DNA of 64,000 nt from Actinomyces qiguomingii (GCF_004102025.1 NZ_CP025228.1:3162001-3226000), one strand, 5' to 3'; shown: positions 1 to 9,060, numbered from the stretch's first letter. Numbers and translations are program-made. The notes: generated from the letters alone by a model not told the origin.

Positions 1-305
1 GCAGACGGGTCGGCGTCCTCGGGGGCGCGCGGGTGCGCAACGGCGTCGCGCCGGTTGCGGCCCAGAGAGAACAGTGAAGGCGTCATATTCCCTCACGATA
101 TCCGCCCGGCCGCGCGGGGCGGCGCAGACGCACCGATGGTGAGAGTATCTGCGGCATCCCCCGAGCGCAGACCACGGCCGTGGACCATCGACACGCGCCG
201 CACCCGTCCCCAGGACACTCAAACCACTGGAACCCGTCATGTTAGCCGAGCTCGGTGGTTACTTCCCCTCCGGGTGTATCAGGCTCGCTACGTGCCGCCT
301 GCCGC
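1..305. other. Noncoding edge of the window
   Basis: No gene is supported here. The stretch lies downstream of the minus-strand EIIB gene and should carry the end of that operon. Open frames on either strand look like chance frames in GC-rich DNA, without ribosome binding sites or recognisable domains. I saw no clear hairpin terminator. Confidence 0.5.
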
Positions 306-626
306 CTACTCGGCCAATGCGGCGGCCTCGCCGATGAGATCGGCCGTGTTCTTAATCGCCACGCTCGGGTCTACCTCCAGGAGTCTGCCCTCGTCGCGCT
401 TGTCGTCGAAGCGGTCCTCCATCTCGATTCCCACGGAGACAGCCAGAATGGCAACGTCTGCCGCGTCTACCTCCTCCTGCTCAATCTCGTTATCGATGCC
501 CATGCCTCCCTGGGTCTCGACCTTGCATTCGATGCCCCGCCTGGCACACTCCTGTTCGATGGCCTCCTGTGCCATGTAGGTGTGGGCGATGCCCGCGGTG
601 CACGCGCAAACTGCGACAATCTTCAT
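306..626 (-). CDS. PTS fructose-type EIIB component
   Basis: A 106-residue phosphocarrier of a fructose-family phosphotransferase system: it takes phosphate from EIIA and passes it to the incoming sugar at EIIC in the membrane. The N-terminus holds the family active-site loop C-T-A-G-I-A-H-T with the phosphorylated cysteine at residue 9; the length is normal for a free-standing EIIB. The ATG at 626 was chosen because AAAGGAAG lies just upstream and the active-site loop follows at once; the longer upstream frame adds about 25 residues of non-family sequence. It is the last gene of a minus-strand operon with EIIA, EIIC and a PRD regulator. The sugar cannot be read from the sequence. The family call is firm. 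Confidence 0.88.
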   Translation of the reverse strand: MKIVAVCACTAGIAHTYMAQEAIEQECARRGIECKVETQGGMGIDNEIEQEEVDAADVAILAVSVGIEMEDRFDDKRDEGRLLEVDPSVAIKNTADLIGEAAALAE

Positions 627-720
627 GAGGGACTTCCTTTCTGTCACGCACCGGTTCCGTACTGCTCTTCCTTGCGCGTTCGTCGGATGCGAAGCGCGCA
701 ACCTTCCTACTTCCTACTGC

Positions 721-2631
721 CTACTGCCGTTCCTGGGCGCTCGCCTCCGCCACGAGGCGCAGCGTCCGCTTCACCTCCTCAACACTGGTGGACGCGACGA
801 GGCGTTCGACGTACCGCCTGTTGCCGACCAGACCGTTCATCATGCGATAGAAGTTCGCCAGACCGCGCGACTTCTTCTGTCCGATGGACAGCAGGAAGAC
901 CAACTGAACCTCTTCCCCACCCCAGTCGATCGGATGCTTGAGAATGGCCAGGGCGAGTACGTCCTCGGTTCCCACCGCACGAATCGGGTGCGCTATGGCG
1001 ACCAGATTGCCGAACGCCGTCGCACCGGCCTGCTCCCTCTCCAATACCAGCACTTCGAAGTCGTCGGGCAGCTCGGCGCGGGCAGCCATCTCATGACATA
1101 GGAACGCGATAACCTCTTCACGGTCCGCGAGATCCTTCCAGAAGACCAACTCGGAATGAATAAGCTCCGTGGCGAGCCGATTCATCCTTTTTTCGGAAAG
1201 CGTCCGCGCGATATTGCTCACGTCCCGATCGGCTAGGAATGTGGTCACTTCCACGATCGGCACAGGAACCGGATAGTTGACGGCGACCGTGCTGAAAACG
1301 TAGTCGATGTCGGCGAAATCAACCTGGCCGATATCATGGGCGCTCGTCGTCCCCACAATGTTGAGATATCTGCCGAACATATCGCGAATCCTGTGGGCGA
1401 GCATCTCGGAGAAGGCCCTGCCACTGCCACACACAATCAGGACATTGTCCTTCTCATCGGCCTTGTCGCGATGACGGTCTAGGGCGACCGACAGGTACAT
1501 GGCCACGTAGGCGACTTCGTCGGCCGGCACGTCATAGCCCAGTTCTCCCGTAAGCACGCTGCATGCCACGGTCGCCATGCTGAACGCCAGCACATACCCG
1601 TGACGAATCTCGTCAAGCAGCGGATTCACGGACGGCAGACCGTACTTCATACGTGTTCTCAAGGGAGCCAAATGCATTGCGAGGGCCGTAACCAGCTCAA
1701 TGTCGTAACGCAGGTCTATCTGGTAGCTCTCACGCACTCTTTCAAGCATGTCGAAGACCAGACGGGTGTTCTCCTCGGCGACTACCGTGTTCGTGGTCGC
1801 ATCATCTAGGCTCACAATTTGCTTCCCGGACAGGCGGGCCAGGAAGTTATAGGCCTCACTGCGGGGGAAACGGACATCGTACGCGAGCTCAACCTCTTCA
1901 AGTATCCCCGTCGCGACGTCCATGCTAACTCCCTTGGCCTCACCCGCGAGTTCGGAGATCACCCGGGGATCCAGTTCAATTTGATTGCCGGTGCGAACAC
2001 GCTTAATCGCGATATACAGGTGGACGGCAAGATTCTCTACCGCGAGGTCCGAGATGCGGAACCGACCGTCGGCGACCTGTCTAGTCACAATCTCGCGCAG
2101 AGCAGCGAGTTCATCGCCCTCCGCAGTGCCGACAGCCACGCCCGCAGCCCTCTTCAGGTGTGCCAGACCATTACGTATGCCCTCCTCGCTGCCCTCGACC
2201 CGCATCCCCCGATGGGCACGGTTATCGACCTTGAGTTCGAATTTAGCAAGCAACTGGCGGACCTCCCGCATGTCGCGTTTGAGGGTCGAGCGGCTAAAAT
2301 GCAGCATCTCCGCGAGGTCGTCAAGCAATACCGGTTTATCGACAGTAAGGAGGTACTCGGCTATCTGGCGTATACGCTCATCCCGCGTCAGGTCCGACTG
2401 CTCGTGGGCGGGATGATAGGAGGAGTACCTCTCACGATCGCTTACGACCAGCCTCACGCCCTTTCTCGGCATCGCGATAACGCCCGCACCCCAGGCCCCG
2501 AGCTCGCGGTTGAGTTGTGCTATGTAGGACCGCACGGTCCTCGAGCTCACGCCCAGCGCCTGGGCGAGGTGTGACGTGGTCACATATGAGTCCTCACGAA
2601 TGAGGCCTAGCAACTCCAGATAGCGCTTCAC
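721..2631 (-). CDS. PRD-containing transcriptional regulator of the PTS operon (BglG/MtlR/LicR-like)
   Basis: About 636 residues in the order of the DNA-binding PRD activators: N-terminal helix-turn-helix (VSSRTVRSYI), a second winged-helix segment with FSRSTLKRDM, two PRD domains carrying conserved histidines, an EIIB-like domain with Cys in VLIVCGSG near residue 400, and a C-terminal EIIA-like domain with the histidine of AIAHPI near residue 545. Such proteins are switched by PTS phosphorylation and usually activate the neighbouring PTS operon. I chose the GTG at 2631 because GGGAGGTGG sits about 8 nt before it; a GTG at 2655 is possible. The gene lies between EIIC and EIIB, so it probably regulates its own operon, perhaps through the palindrome at 4340-4358. 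Helix-turn-helix domains rather than an RNA-binding CAT domain argue against a BglG-type antiterminator. Confidence 0.87.
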   Translation of the reverse strand: MKRYLELLGLIREDSYVTTSHLAQALGVSSRTVRSYIAQLNRELGAWGAGVIAMPRKGVRLVVSDRERYSSYHPAHEQSDLTRDERIRQIAEYLLTVDKPVLLDDLAEMLHFSRSTLKRDMREVRQLLAKFELKVDNRAHRGMRVEGSEEGIRNGLAHLKRAAGVAVGTAEGDELAALREIVTRQVADGRFRISDLAVENLAVHLYIAIKRVRTGNQIELDPRVISELAGEAKGVSMDVATGILEEVELAYDVRFPRSEAYNFLARLSGKQIVSLDDATTNTVVAEENTRLVFDMLERVRESYQIDLRYDIELVTALAMHLAPLRTRMKYGLPSVNPLLDEIRHGYVLAFSMATVACSVLTGELGYDVPADEVAYVAMYLSVALDRHRDKADEKDNVLIVCGSGRAFSEMLAHRIRDMFGRYLNIVGTTSAHDIGQVDFADIDYVFSTVAVNYPVPVPIVEVTTFLADRDVSNIARTLSEKRMNRLATELIHSELVFWKDLADREEVIAFLCHEMAARAELPDDFEVLVLEREQAGATAFGNLVAIAHPIRAVGTEDVLALAILKHPIDWGGEEVQLVFLLSIGQKKSRGLANFYRMMNGLVGNRRYVERLVASTSVEEVKRTLRLVAEASAQERQ

Positions 2632-2690
2632 GGTATATTCCACCTCCCAAACCACAATAGGCCACGTGCCGTGGATTGCGCCCGGATGAA

Positions 2691-3767
2691 CTAACTCCTG
2701 CCGCTTGCCTCTGAATCCAGCTTAGGCTTCGTCAGAAATAGGATGCCGACTATGACCAAAGCTCCTATAAGCATGTCGACCACATACCAGACCTGCCCCT
2801 CATACACGCCCGCGATGGCAACAATACCGCCGAAGGCCACCACTGACGAAATATTGTGCAGCATGCCGATTCCGCCAGCCACGGCGGTTCCGACGGCGCA
2901 GGCGATCCAGGTGCGCTTGAAGTCCTTGCCCGCAAATGGAATGGCCCCTTCGGTTATCCCGGAAGAGGATAGAAACAGCGCGGAGATACCCAGGTTGCGG
3001 TCCGCCTTGTCGTAGCGGTTGCGAAGGATCAGGGAAGCCAGCCCCATGCCCAAGGGAGGGATTGCGCAGCACATTCGGAAAACACCGTTGGGCACATAGA
3101 ATCCCTCGGCCATGAGCGCGATGGTGAAGGCGGTGGCCGCCTTGGAACAGGGACCTCCGAAGTCTGCCGCAGCAAGCAGTCCGATGGCGATCCCTAGGAC
3201 GACCGCACTCATACCATTGAGGCTGTACATGATATCAACAATGACTTGCACAAAGGCGTTCAGCGGGTAGGTGAGGCAGTAGATGTACACGACACCACAC
3301 ACGAAGGTGGTGATCAGCGGAATTAGGAAGGTAGGCATCATCGGCTTGAGCACCTCAGGAACCCGCCAACTCTTAGTCCACTTCACGAAGTAGCCCACCA
3401 TGAACCCCAGGATGAGTGCACCAAGGAAGCCGGTCGAGATTTGACCTGCCCCGATGGGGTTATTCGCCGCGTAACCCAGGATGAATCCGGGCGCGAGGGC
3501 GGGCTTGCTACCAACGCCATAGGCGATGTATGCGCACAGCACGGGCACCATCATGGAGAAGCCTGCTTGGCCGAGATCATAGATGTTCTGCCAGAACTGG
3601 TTGGAGGGGACAATAGCGCCGTCCTCGATGCGCCCGGTGATCAGGGTCAGTGAGAAGAGCATCCCGCCTGCGATGATGACGGGCAAGAAGTACGAGATGC
3701 CCGTATTGAAGTATTTGAAGAGTCGAGCACCGAGGCTCGTTTTCTTCCCTGTTCGCGCCAAACTCAT
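2691..3767 (-). CDS. PTS fructose-type EIIC membrane permease
   Basis: A 358-residue polytopic membrane protein, the sugar channel of the PTS. Many hydrophobic segments run through the protein, and the fructose-family signature SSSGITEGAIPFA lies near residues 270-282, with the conserved AADFGGPCSKAA segment before it. It has no fused EIIA or EIIB domain, which agrees with separate genes for these on either side of the regulator. Its first codon overlaps the stop of the EIIA gene by 4 nt (ATGA), so the two are translationally coupled. Substrate is unknown: fructose, mannose-type sugars and 2-O-mannosylglycerate all occur in this family. Confidence 0.88.
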   Translation of the reverse strand: MSLARTGKKTSLGARLFKYFNTGISYFLPVIIAGGMLFSLTLITGRIEDGAIVPSNQFWQNIYDLGQAGFSMMVPVLCAYIAYGVGSKPALAPGFILGYAANNPIGAGQISTGFLGALILGFMVGYFVKWTKSWRVPEVLKPMMPTFLIPLITTFVCGVVYIYCLTYPLNAFVQVIVDIMYSLNGMSAVVLGIAIGLLAAADFGGPCSKAATAFTIALMAEGFYVPNGVFRMCCAIPPLGMGLASLILRNRYDKADRNLGISALFLSSSGITEGAIPFAGKDFKRTWIACAVGTAVAGGIGMLHNISSVVAFGGIVAIAGVYEGQVWYVVDMLIGALVIVGILFLTKPKLDSEASGRS

Positions 3768-4213
3768 TTGACTATCTCCTTCTCCACGCCTTTGAGGATC
3801 TCAAAGACCTCTTCCTTTGACTCGGTTCCCAGTAGTCTGTTGCGGAACGACTCGCGGACCAGCCCCTTACTCAGTTCCGCAAGTATCCTCAGATGCAGGT
3901 TCTCTGCCGCTGCCTCCGGCACGCCGATCATGAAGATGTGGGTGGCGATCTCGCCCTCCTCGCCCCAGACGACACCCATTTCAAGGCGCTGGTAGATTAC
4001 GAACGGCGTCCTGACGATGTCTGTCTTGCCATGGGGTATGGCCACACCATGGTCGATATACGTGCACAACGCCGCCTCGCGCGTCTTTACCGCCTCGGCG
4101 TACCCCGCCACGCTCTCGACCTTGTCGGCCACGAGTTCCGCCATGGCCTCGATAACGGCGTCCTTAGCAGCGTACTTAACGTCACTGAAGACGATGAGCT
4201 CCCTTTCGAACAC
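3764..4213 (-). CDS. PTS fructose/mannitol-type EIIA component
   Basis: A 149-residue EIIA domain protein of the PTS_EIIA_2 type. It accepts phosphate from HPr on a histidine, here His61 in the motif GVAIPHGKTD, and hands it to EIIB. The length is that of a single free-standing domain. A GGAGG-type site precedes the ATG at 4213. It is the first gene of the operon EIIA-EIIC-regulator-EIIB; the promoter region upstream holds a perfect palindrome. Cytoplasmic. Confidence 0.88.
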   Translation of the reverse strand: MFERELIVFSDVKYAAKDAVIEAMAELVADKVESVAGYAEAVKTREAALCTYIDHGVAIPHGKTDIVRTPFVIYQRLEMGVVWGEEGEIATHIFMIGVPEAAAENLHLRILAELSKGLVRESFRNRLLGTESKEEVFEILKGVEKEIVK

Positions 4214-4300
4214 GGCGCTCCTCCTTAGCCTCCGTCTGCTCGTGCGTTATGGTGTTCCCGCAACGTCGACCGCAGTGTCGACCGAGTTGTTCGTGCAATG

Positions 4301-4358
4301 ATTCTATTTCGCGTGGAGGCGGATGAACAGTCCAGGTTCTTCCACATTGAATGTGGAA
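4301..4358 (-). promoter_or_regulatory. Probable PTS operon promoter and activator site
   Basis: Positions 4340-4358 form a perfect palindrome, TTCCACATT-G-AATGTGGAA, with 9-bp arms. Downstream on the minus strand is TAGAAT (4306-4301), a plausible -10 element about 90 nt before the EIIA start, with TGTTCA 17 nt before it as a poor -35. A palindrome just upstream of a weak -35 is where an activator would bind; the PRD regulator in the operon is the obvious candidate. The palindrome is directly seen; its role is inference. Confidence 0.55.
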
Positions 4359-4757
4359 GCCATGACCCCGCCCTCGACCACGGACTTTCATAGTATGCGC
4401 GCTGCTTTACCAAATCGTCGCGTTTGTGAGCCCTCCCGACCTTTTCCGGTTTGGGGTGTGGGGTGTTGTTTGGGTTGGTGCGGTTGTCTGGTTTGATGTG
4501 GTTGTCGGTGGTGGCGGATGGTGCAGGTGCGCCTGTGGTCGACGGTTGAGGTGCTGTAGAGGGCGCTGCCGCGGTCGGGGACCCGCCTGGCTGGAATACC
4601 ATCCTGGTTTGGATGCGGGCCCGGCTAGGATGCAGGCCCGGCTAGGATGCGGGCCCGGTTCATCGGCGAAGACGTCCACGCCGGTCGGGCCGGGGGTGGG
4701 TCGGCGACCAGATGCACTAGTTTGCTCTCCACGTAACGGCCATTGGTTGGCGCCTGA
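4359..4757. other. Noncoding stretch upstream of the PTS operon
   Basis: No gene is supported. The plus strand is strongly G/T-rich from about 4430 to 4560. A short tandem repeat follows at 4611-4661, and the insertion sequence starts at 4758. Confidence 0.5.
4611..4661. repeat. 17-bp tandem repeat, three copies
   Basis: Three adjacent copies of a 17-bp unit beginning GGATGCGGGCCCGGCTA; the second has one change (GGATGCAGG) and the third diverges at its last bases. The repeat lies in noncoding DNA beside the insertion sequence. No function is evident. Confidence 0.75.
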
Positions 4758-6444
4758 CCTGAGTCGTGCCAGTTTAGTGTGCCAGCGGTTTTAGGTCGTT
4801 GATGATCTGTTGTGCTTGTTGGGTTATGGTAGGTTGTGCGGTTATTTGATGACCGTTGATGGTGATGGTCACTTCTTGGAGGGGTCTGAGTTCGCGTACG
4901 AGGTGTTTGATGCTGATGCCGGTCGCGGCTTGTAGGTGGCGGGCTATCGCGAGGGCGGCCATGACGACGGTGAGGTGGGCCTGGATGGCGTCGTGGGTGT
5001 GGTGGAAGACGGGCCTGGCCCGTAGGTCATGCTTGCTCATGCGCAAGGGACTGCTCCACGTGCCACAACTCGTGGTACGAGGCGATCACCTGGCTGGCGG
5101 GCATCACGGTGGCGGGGATGTTGCTCACGTAGCCCTTGAGCCCCGCCAAGCGGCGTGCTCGGGCCAGAGCCTTCTCGTCCAGGACCTGGTCACCCTTACT
5201 GACGGTGACGAATCTGGTGGCCTTGGGGCGCCGGTCCCCAGCAACGACCGCCCTGGCCCGGTTTTCCTGCGCGGTGAGGGTCTTGCTGGTGCCGGGCGAA
5301 CCGCCTGGCGGAATACGCCCAGACCGCGCGCCACGAGCCCGGATACGCCTGAGCACTCCAGACGGGCTCATCACGCGTCTTGTCGTTCCTCTCGGTCCAG
5401 CGCGTGCCGCGGCGTGGGGTGATCGTGTCGATCACCTGCCCATCGGCCAAGGCATCCCCGTGCCAGGCGAAGTGGGCGGCCAGGTCCGCCGGCGCCTTGG
5501 TCATGGGCGAGCCCACGATGAATCCCAAGCCGGCCTGATCGAGTGCTTCGAGGTTGGCCGCGGAGAGCATGCCGGCGTCGGCGACCACGACCAGGTGCTC
5601 AATCCCCGACGCCTCCCCGAACCCCTCGACCATGGGGATCAGCGTGCTGGTCTCGGCCTTGCTGCCCTCCCAGCAGCCTATGCGTAGGGGGAAGCCGGCC
5701 CGGTCCACCACCAGCCCCACGATCACCTGCGGGTCGACCCTGCGCTCCTTGGAGTAGCCCACCCGCCGTAGGTCGTCTTCCTTCTCGACCTCGAAGTACA
5801 GGGTCGTCACGTCTACAGGCACAGGGACAGGTCCCCGCCGGCACTCACGTGCCGCAGGCAGGCGTCCGCGATCCGTTCTCGCCACTGGCGGCCCGCGCAG
5901 CGGGCCAGCGAGCGGAACAGTGTCCTCCTGGAGGCCGGCTGGACACCCAGCTCGCTGATCACCTGGGGTACCTGCTCCTTGCTGGTGGGCTCGATCAGCC
6001 GGGCCAGCACCATCTGCTTAAAGCCCTCATCCCCACCCACCGCTTCATCGGGCCCCAGGGCCTCATACGCGCCGGTCAGCACGTCCCACAGCAGAGCCGA
6101 CCGCTTGGAGTCAACCACCGCGCCGGTGCGTGGTGCTGGCTCATCAAGGTCCAGGGCCAGCTGCCCGGGGTGCAGGCGGGCCCGGGCAGCTTCCACCAGC
6201 ACCGCCAGCCCCGCCTCGTCGTGAGCGGACCCCAGGTGCTCTATGACCTCCTCCCGCCGGCCCTCCTTCACGGCGATCTGCACCGCCGTAGCACCACAAG
6301 CGGTGCGCACCTTGCGGATATACGGGCTCACGTCCTCAAGCCTACGTGCACCGTTTAGTGTGCCAAACCCGCCACCCCCACAACGTCATACCAACGAAAA
6401 ACCCAGATCCCGACACGATGTCACCAAAAATGGCACGAGTCAGG
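4758..6444 (-). mobile_element. Decayed IS1634-like insertion sequence with terminal repeats
   Basis: The element is 1,687 bp. Its left end reads CCTGAGTCGTGCCAGTTT and its right end, read inward, CCTGACTCGTGCCATTTT, which is a good imperfect terminal inverted repeat. A 5-bp direct repeat CCTGA flanks it at 4753-4757 and 6445-6449, as expected for a target duplication, though the same five bases also begin the inverted repeat. Inside lies one transposase gene broken by three frameshifts. The motif GGCACACTAAAC occurs twice on the minus strand, just before and just after the transposase reading frame. The copy is probably immobile unless helped in trans. Confidence 0.8.
4774..6331 (-). pseudogene. 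IS1634-type transposase, frameshifted
   Basis: Translation yields four pieces in changing frames that together read as one IS1634-family transposase of about 520 residues. Piece one (6331 to about 5820) is the N-terminal region ending DLSLCL; piece two continues with DVTTLYFEVEKEDDLRRVGYSKERRVDPQ in short form and the VVADAGML motif carrying the second catalytic aspartate; piece three (from about 5340) holds GLKGYVSN; piece four (from about 5045) begins MSKHDLRARPVFHH. The third acidic residue lies in YHELWHVEQS, where the YREK-type signature is split by the last frameshift. Shifts sit near 5820, 5340 and 5045. I infer inactivation by decay, because three separate shifts are too many for programmed frameshifting. 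Confidence 0.85.
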
Positions 6445-6557
6445 CCTGAGGGCCAACGTGTCCAGATTCGGCACAACCACGCCGCCCGGGCCGGCAGTAC
6501 CCCTAAGGTTCGTTGGAACTATGCGGACCTGGTAGGCGGCTCCGGGCTGAGGAACAT

Positions 6558-6681
6558 CGTTCATGCCGATTCTGGACATCTCCCACGGCCCGCCGGCGCC
6601 ACCGACCGAATTCAGCGGTCATAACAGCCGAACTCGATGGTCATATCGACCGAACTCGATGGTTATATCGACCGAACTCGA
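6558..6681. repeat. 22-bp repeat array A1 with conserved tail motif
   Basis: Four units begin at 6605, 6627, 6649 and 6671, exactly 22 bp apart, each with a core like ACCGAACTCGA. About 26 bp from the array is the tail motif CGTTCATGCCGATTCTGGAC (from 6558). The same arrangement in opposite orientation occurs at 32781-32897. The array lies downstream of the tRNA-Arg gene (minus strand) and close to the right end of the insertion sequence. Confidence 0.85.
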
Positions 6682-6790
6682 CGCAGGCTGGTAAGAAGGA
6701 CGTGCCTGCTACACACAGGGCAGCCGGCCACCAAGAGGGCAGCCGGTCAAACAAAAGCCGCCTTTCCGCGTGGTTGTGCGGGAAGGCGGG

Positions 6791-6866
6791 TGGTGCCCCC
6801 GGCGCGATTCGAACGCGCGACACCCGCTTTAGGAGAGCGGTGCTCTATCCCCTGAGCTACGAGGGC
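6791..6866 (-). tRNA. tRNA-Arg (anticodon CCU)
   Basis: Read on the minus strand, the gene folds as a full cloverleaf: acceptor arm GCCCTCG pairing with CGGGGGC, D-arm beginning TAGCTC, anticodon stem CCGCT/AGCGG around the loop CTCCTAA (anticodon CCT), and T-arm with GTTCGAATC. Discriminator A and a genomically encoded CCA follow. It reads the rare arginine codon AGG. Confidence 0.95.
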
Positions 6867-6976
6867 CAGCTGAGGACGGCTGCGATACTACCCGATACCG
6901 AGCGGTCCTCGTACGGCGACGAGCGGGCAGTCGGCAGCAGCCGTGACCCGATTGTCGTCCCCGCCGCCGACGCCGG

Positions 6977-7918
6977 TCAGGCGCGAGACCAGGGCGTGGT
7001 CTGCGTACGCCCCACGCGCACGTCCTCATCTCGGCTGCGAGCAGGTACCACCATGACCGGGCAGGAAGCGTGGGACAGGACTCCCTGACTCACGGAGCCG
7101 AGCAGCAGCCCGGAGAACCCACCACGACCGCGTGAGCCCACGACCACCAGGTCCACTGCGGTGGAGAACTCGGACATGAGTTCGGCCGCGTTGCCGTCCA
7201 GCGCATGACGTCGCACTTCAACATCGGGATACCCCTCAGTCGCCTCGGAGATGGCCCGATCCAGGCCCGAACGGACGTCGGTGAGGACCTGTTCACGGTC
7301 GACGGCGGCGGGCAGCCAGGCGAGCGCGCCGGCACCGGATGCCATAGGAACGGCGGCGATGGCGGTCAGCTCGGCCCCCCAGGCATCGGCCTCTCGCACC
7401 GCCCACCGCAGGGCCTTGCGAGCCGAATCCGAGCCGTCTACGCCGACGACGATGCGTCGCACGGGAGTGAAGGCGGAGCCCTCCGTATGACGCGGCACCA
7501 CAACGGCCGGGCAGTGACTGTGCGCCGGCAGCGCCGAGGAGACGGTGCCGAGTAACCGATCGGCGAAGCCGCCGCCGCCACGCGTACCCACCACGGCGAG
7601 CACGGAGTCAGCAGACAGGTCCACCAGCACGCCAGCGGGGTCGCCGGTTTCCAGGGAGCTGGTCACCGTCACGCCCCGTCCTTGGGCGCGAGTGACCGCC
7701 TCGTTGACAACAGCCTCGGCCCCGGAGCGCACGGCCGAGTCGTCCAACGCCGCGTAGCCGCCGTCAAGCGAGGCAGTGGTGAAAGAGGGCAGGGAGTAGG
7801 CGCACAGGATGTGAACGCGCCAACCGTTGCAGGCGGCGCGGTCGACTGCCCAGTCGACCGCCTCTAAGGACTCTGGTGAGCCGTCGACTCCTACGAGGAC
7901 GACCTTGTCTTCAGCCAT
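6977..7918 (-). CDS. Universal stress protein, two UspA domains
   Basis: A 313-residue cytoplasmic protein with two tandem UspA domains, typical of actinobacterial stress proteins that bind ATP. Each domain starts with a strand ending VGVDGS (near residues 9-14 and 161-166) and ends with the ATP-binding glycine loop: VVGTRGGGGF in the first half and VVGSRGRGGFSG in the second, each followed by a CPxxVVP segment. The start has AAGGGG upstream. It stands alone between tRNA-Arg and a strong hairpin terminator that ends the neighbouring transcript. Tandem Usps are often induced by dormancy or low oxygen; nothing here shows the inducer. Confidence 0.9.
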   Translation of the reverse strand: MAEDKVVLVGVDGSPESLEAVDWAVDRAACNGWRVHILCAYSLPSFTTASLDGGYAALDDSAVRSGAEAVVNEAVTRAQGRGVTVTSSLETGDPAGVLVDLSADSVLAVVGTRGGGGFADRLLGTVSSALPAHSHCPAVVVPRHTEGSAFTPVRRIVVGVDGSDSARKALRWAVREADAWGAELTAIAAVPMASGAGALAWLPAAVDREQVLTDVRSGLDRAISEATEGYPDVEVRRHALDGNAAELMSEFSTAVDLVVVGSRGRGGFSGLLLGSVSQGVLSHASCPVMVVPARSRDEDVRVGRTQTTPWSRA

Positions 7919-8010
7919 GGGTTATGCCCCTTTCTTCGAGCATCCGCAACTCGGCCAGGATCATTGTGCTCCGCGGACGGGCGTGTTCCAAAACACGTTT
8001 TGAAGATAGC

Positions 8011-8050
8011 ACGTGGGGGCGGCCGGCACCCGGGCCGGCCGCCCCCACGT
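8011..8050 (-). terminator. Strong hairpin terminator after the NlpC/P60 gene
   Basis: A perfect inverted repeat with 17-bp arms (8011-8027 and 8034-8050) and a 6-nt loop lies between the end of the NlpC/P60 gene and the start of the Usp gene, both on the minus strand. No long T-run follows, which is common for GC-rich actinobacterial terminators. Confidence 0.8.
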
Positions 8051-8077
8051 CAGGAAAGCGGATGAGGTGAAACCTGC

Positions 8078-8878
8078 TCAGCTCACGCGCACGTACTGCG
8101 GGGAGCCGTAGACGGCGCGATAGGACACGCCGGTGCTCGGGGTACCGGCATCCACCATCATGCCGCCTCCGGCGTAGATACCGACGTGGCCGCCGTAGTA
8201 GACGATGTCACCCGGCTGGGCGTCGGCCGCCGAGACGATCGTCCCAGAGGCGCCCTGGGCGTAGGAGGTACGCGGCAGGGAGATGCCTACCTGCGAGTAG
8301 ACGTACTGGACCAGACCGGAGCAGTCGAAACCGCCGTTGGCCGGGTTGTTCGAGCCCCACACGTAGGCCATGCCGGTGTACTGCATGGCGATGGAGACCA
8401 CCGATGAGCCGGAGGTGTTGGCAGGCGCCGGGCTAGCGGTGGGCGTGGAGTCGGCGACGGTTTCGGTCGTTTCCGCGCCAGCCTGCGCGGTGGTCGCCTC
8501 CTCGGTGACGGCCTCGGGCTCCTCCACGACCTCGGGAGCCTCTTCAACCTCAATGACGGGGGCCTGTGCGGTCGGAGTGTCCACGGTCTCCACGTCGGTG
8601 GGGACTGCAACGGATGCGGCGACCTGCACTGACTCGTTGGTGGCGACTGCGGTGCGCGCCTCGGCGGCGAGCACGCCTACTCCCTGAGTCTCCAGTGAGC
8701 CGGCGGACTCCGCGGCCTCAGTGCTGTTGGCGGCTGATGCACCGGAAGCAATCATGCCCAGTGCCAGACCCGAAGAAGCAGCCACCGCGAAGCCGCGGCG
8801 GGCGACCGGAGCAACAGAAGTGAGCGGGGTCAGCGGACGGGCGGCCTTGCGATGCCGGGCTGAGGTGCGTGTTGTCAT
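8078..8878 (-). CDS. Secreted NlpC/P60 cell-wall hydrolase (copy 1)
   Basis: A 266-residue exported peptidase of the C40 family that would cut peptide stems of peptidoglycan. The N-terminus is basic (RHRKAARPLTP), followed by a hydrophobic segment ending near ASGASA around residue 49, a probable signal peptide. Residues 50-155 are a low-complexity linker rich in Ala, Glu, Thr and Val. The catalytic domain occupies the C-terminus: Cys186 in FDCSGL and His231 in YGGHVGIY. The ATG at 8878 has AGGAG upstream. The mRNA leader carries a c-di-AMP riboswitch, linking expression to cell-wall stress signalling. The next gene upstream is a paralogue with the same layout. Confidence 0.93.
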   Translation of the reverse strand: MTTRTSARHRKAARPLTPLTSVAPVARRGFAVAASSGLALGMIASGASAANSTEAAESAGSLETQGVGVLAAEARTAVATNESVQVAASVAVPTDVETVDTPTAQAPVIEVEEAPEVVEEPEAVTEEATTAQAGAETTETVADSTPTASPAPANTSGSSVVSIAMQYTGMAYVWGSNNPANGGFDCSGLVQYVYSQVGISLPRTSYAQGASGTIVSAADAQPGDIVYYGGHVGIYAGGGMMVDAGTPSTGVSYRAVYGSPQYVRVS

Positions 8879-8898
8879 GTATTGGTTCTCCTCTGGAA

Positions 8899-9060
8899 GG
8901 CCGACGAGGTGAGCTGTCGGGTTCGGACTGGAGAAGCCCGGCCCGCATCATGCGGGCTTCACCCCAAGGCCTCAGTGGATGCCAAGGCCGGTTGTGGTTC
9001 CCCCGTTCCTGCCAGGTATATGGGATGTGGCTGCCAGGACCGAGTGGCAGGATTGGGCCC
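8899..9060 (-). promoter_or_regulatory. ydaO-type c-di-AMP riboswitch, leader of NlpC/P60 copy 1
   Basis: Read on the minus strand, the leader holds the conserved blocks of the ydaO/yuaA class in order: CGGGGGAACCAC, then TTGGGGTGAAGCCC followed by a GC hairpin, then GAACCCGACAGCTCACCTCG near the 3' end. It ends about 20 nt before the start codon. The class binds cyclic di-AMP and commonly controls cell-wall hydrolases in Actinobacteria, usually as an off switch. Exact ends are estimated; no covariance search was run. Confidence 0.85.

Noticed and set aside
721..2631. BglG-type RNA-binding antiterminator
   Set aside because: The N-terminus has DNA-binding helix-turn-helix motifs rather than a CAT domain, and no RAT/terminator pair was seen upstream of the operon.
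4774..6331. Programmed frameshifting of the transposase
   Set aside because: Three shifts at different sites without typical slippery motifs; family members normally use one continuous frame.
4758..6866. Integrative element using tRNA-Arg as attachment site
   Set aside because: No integrase gene and no direct repeat of the tRNA 3' end were seen; the insertion sequence ends 350 bp away.
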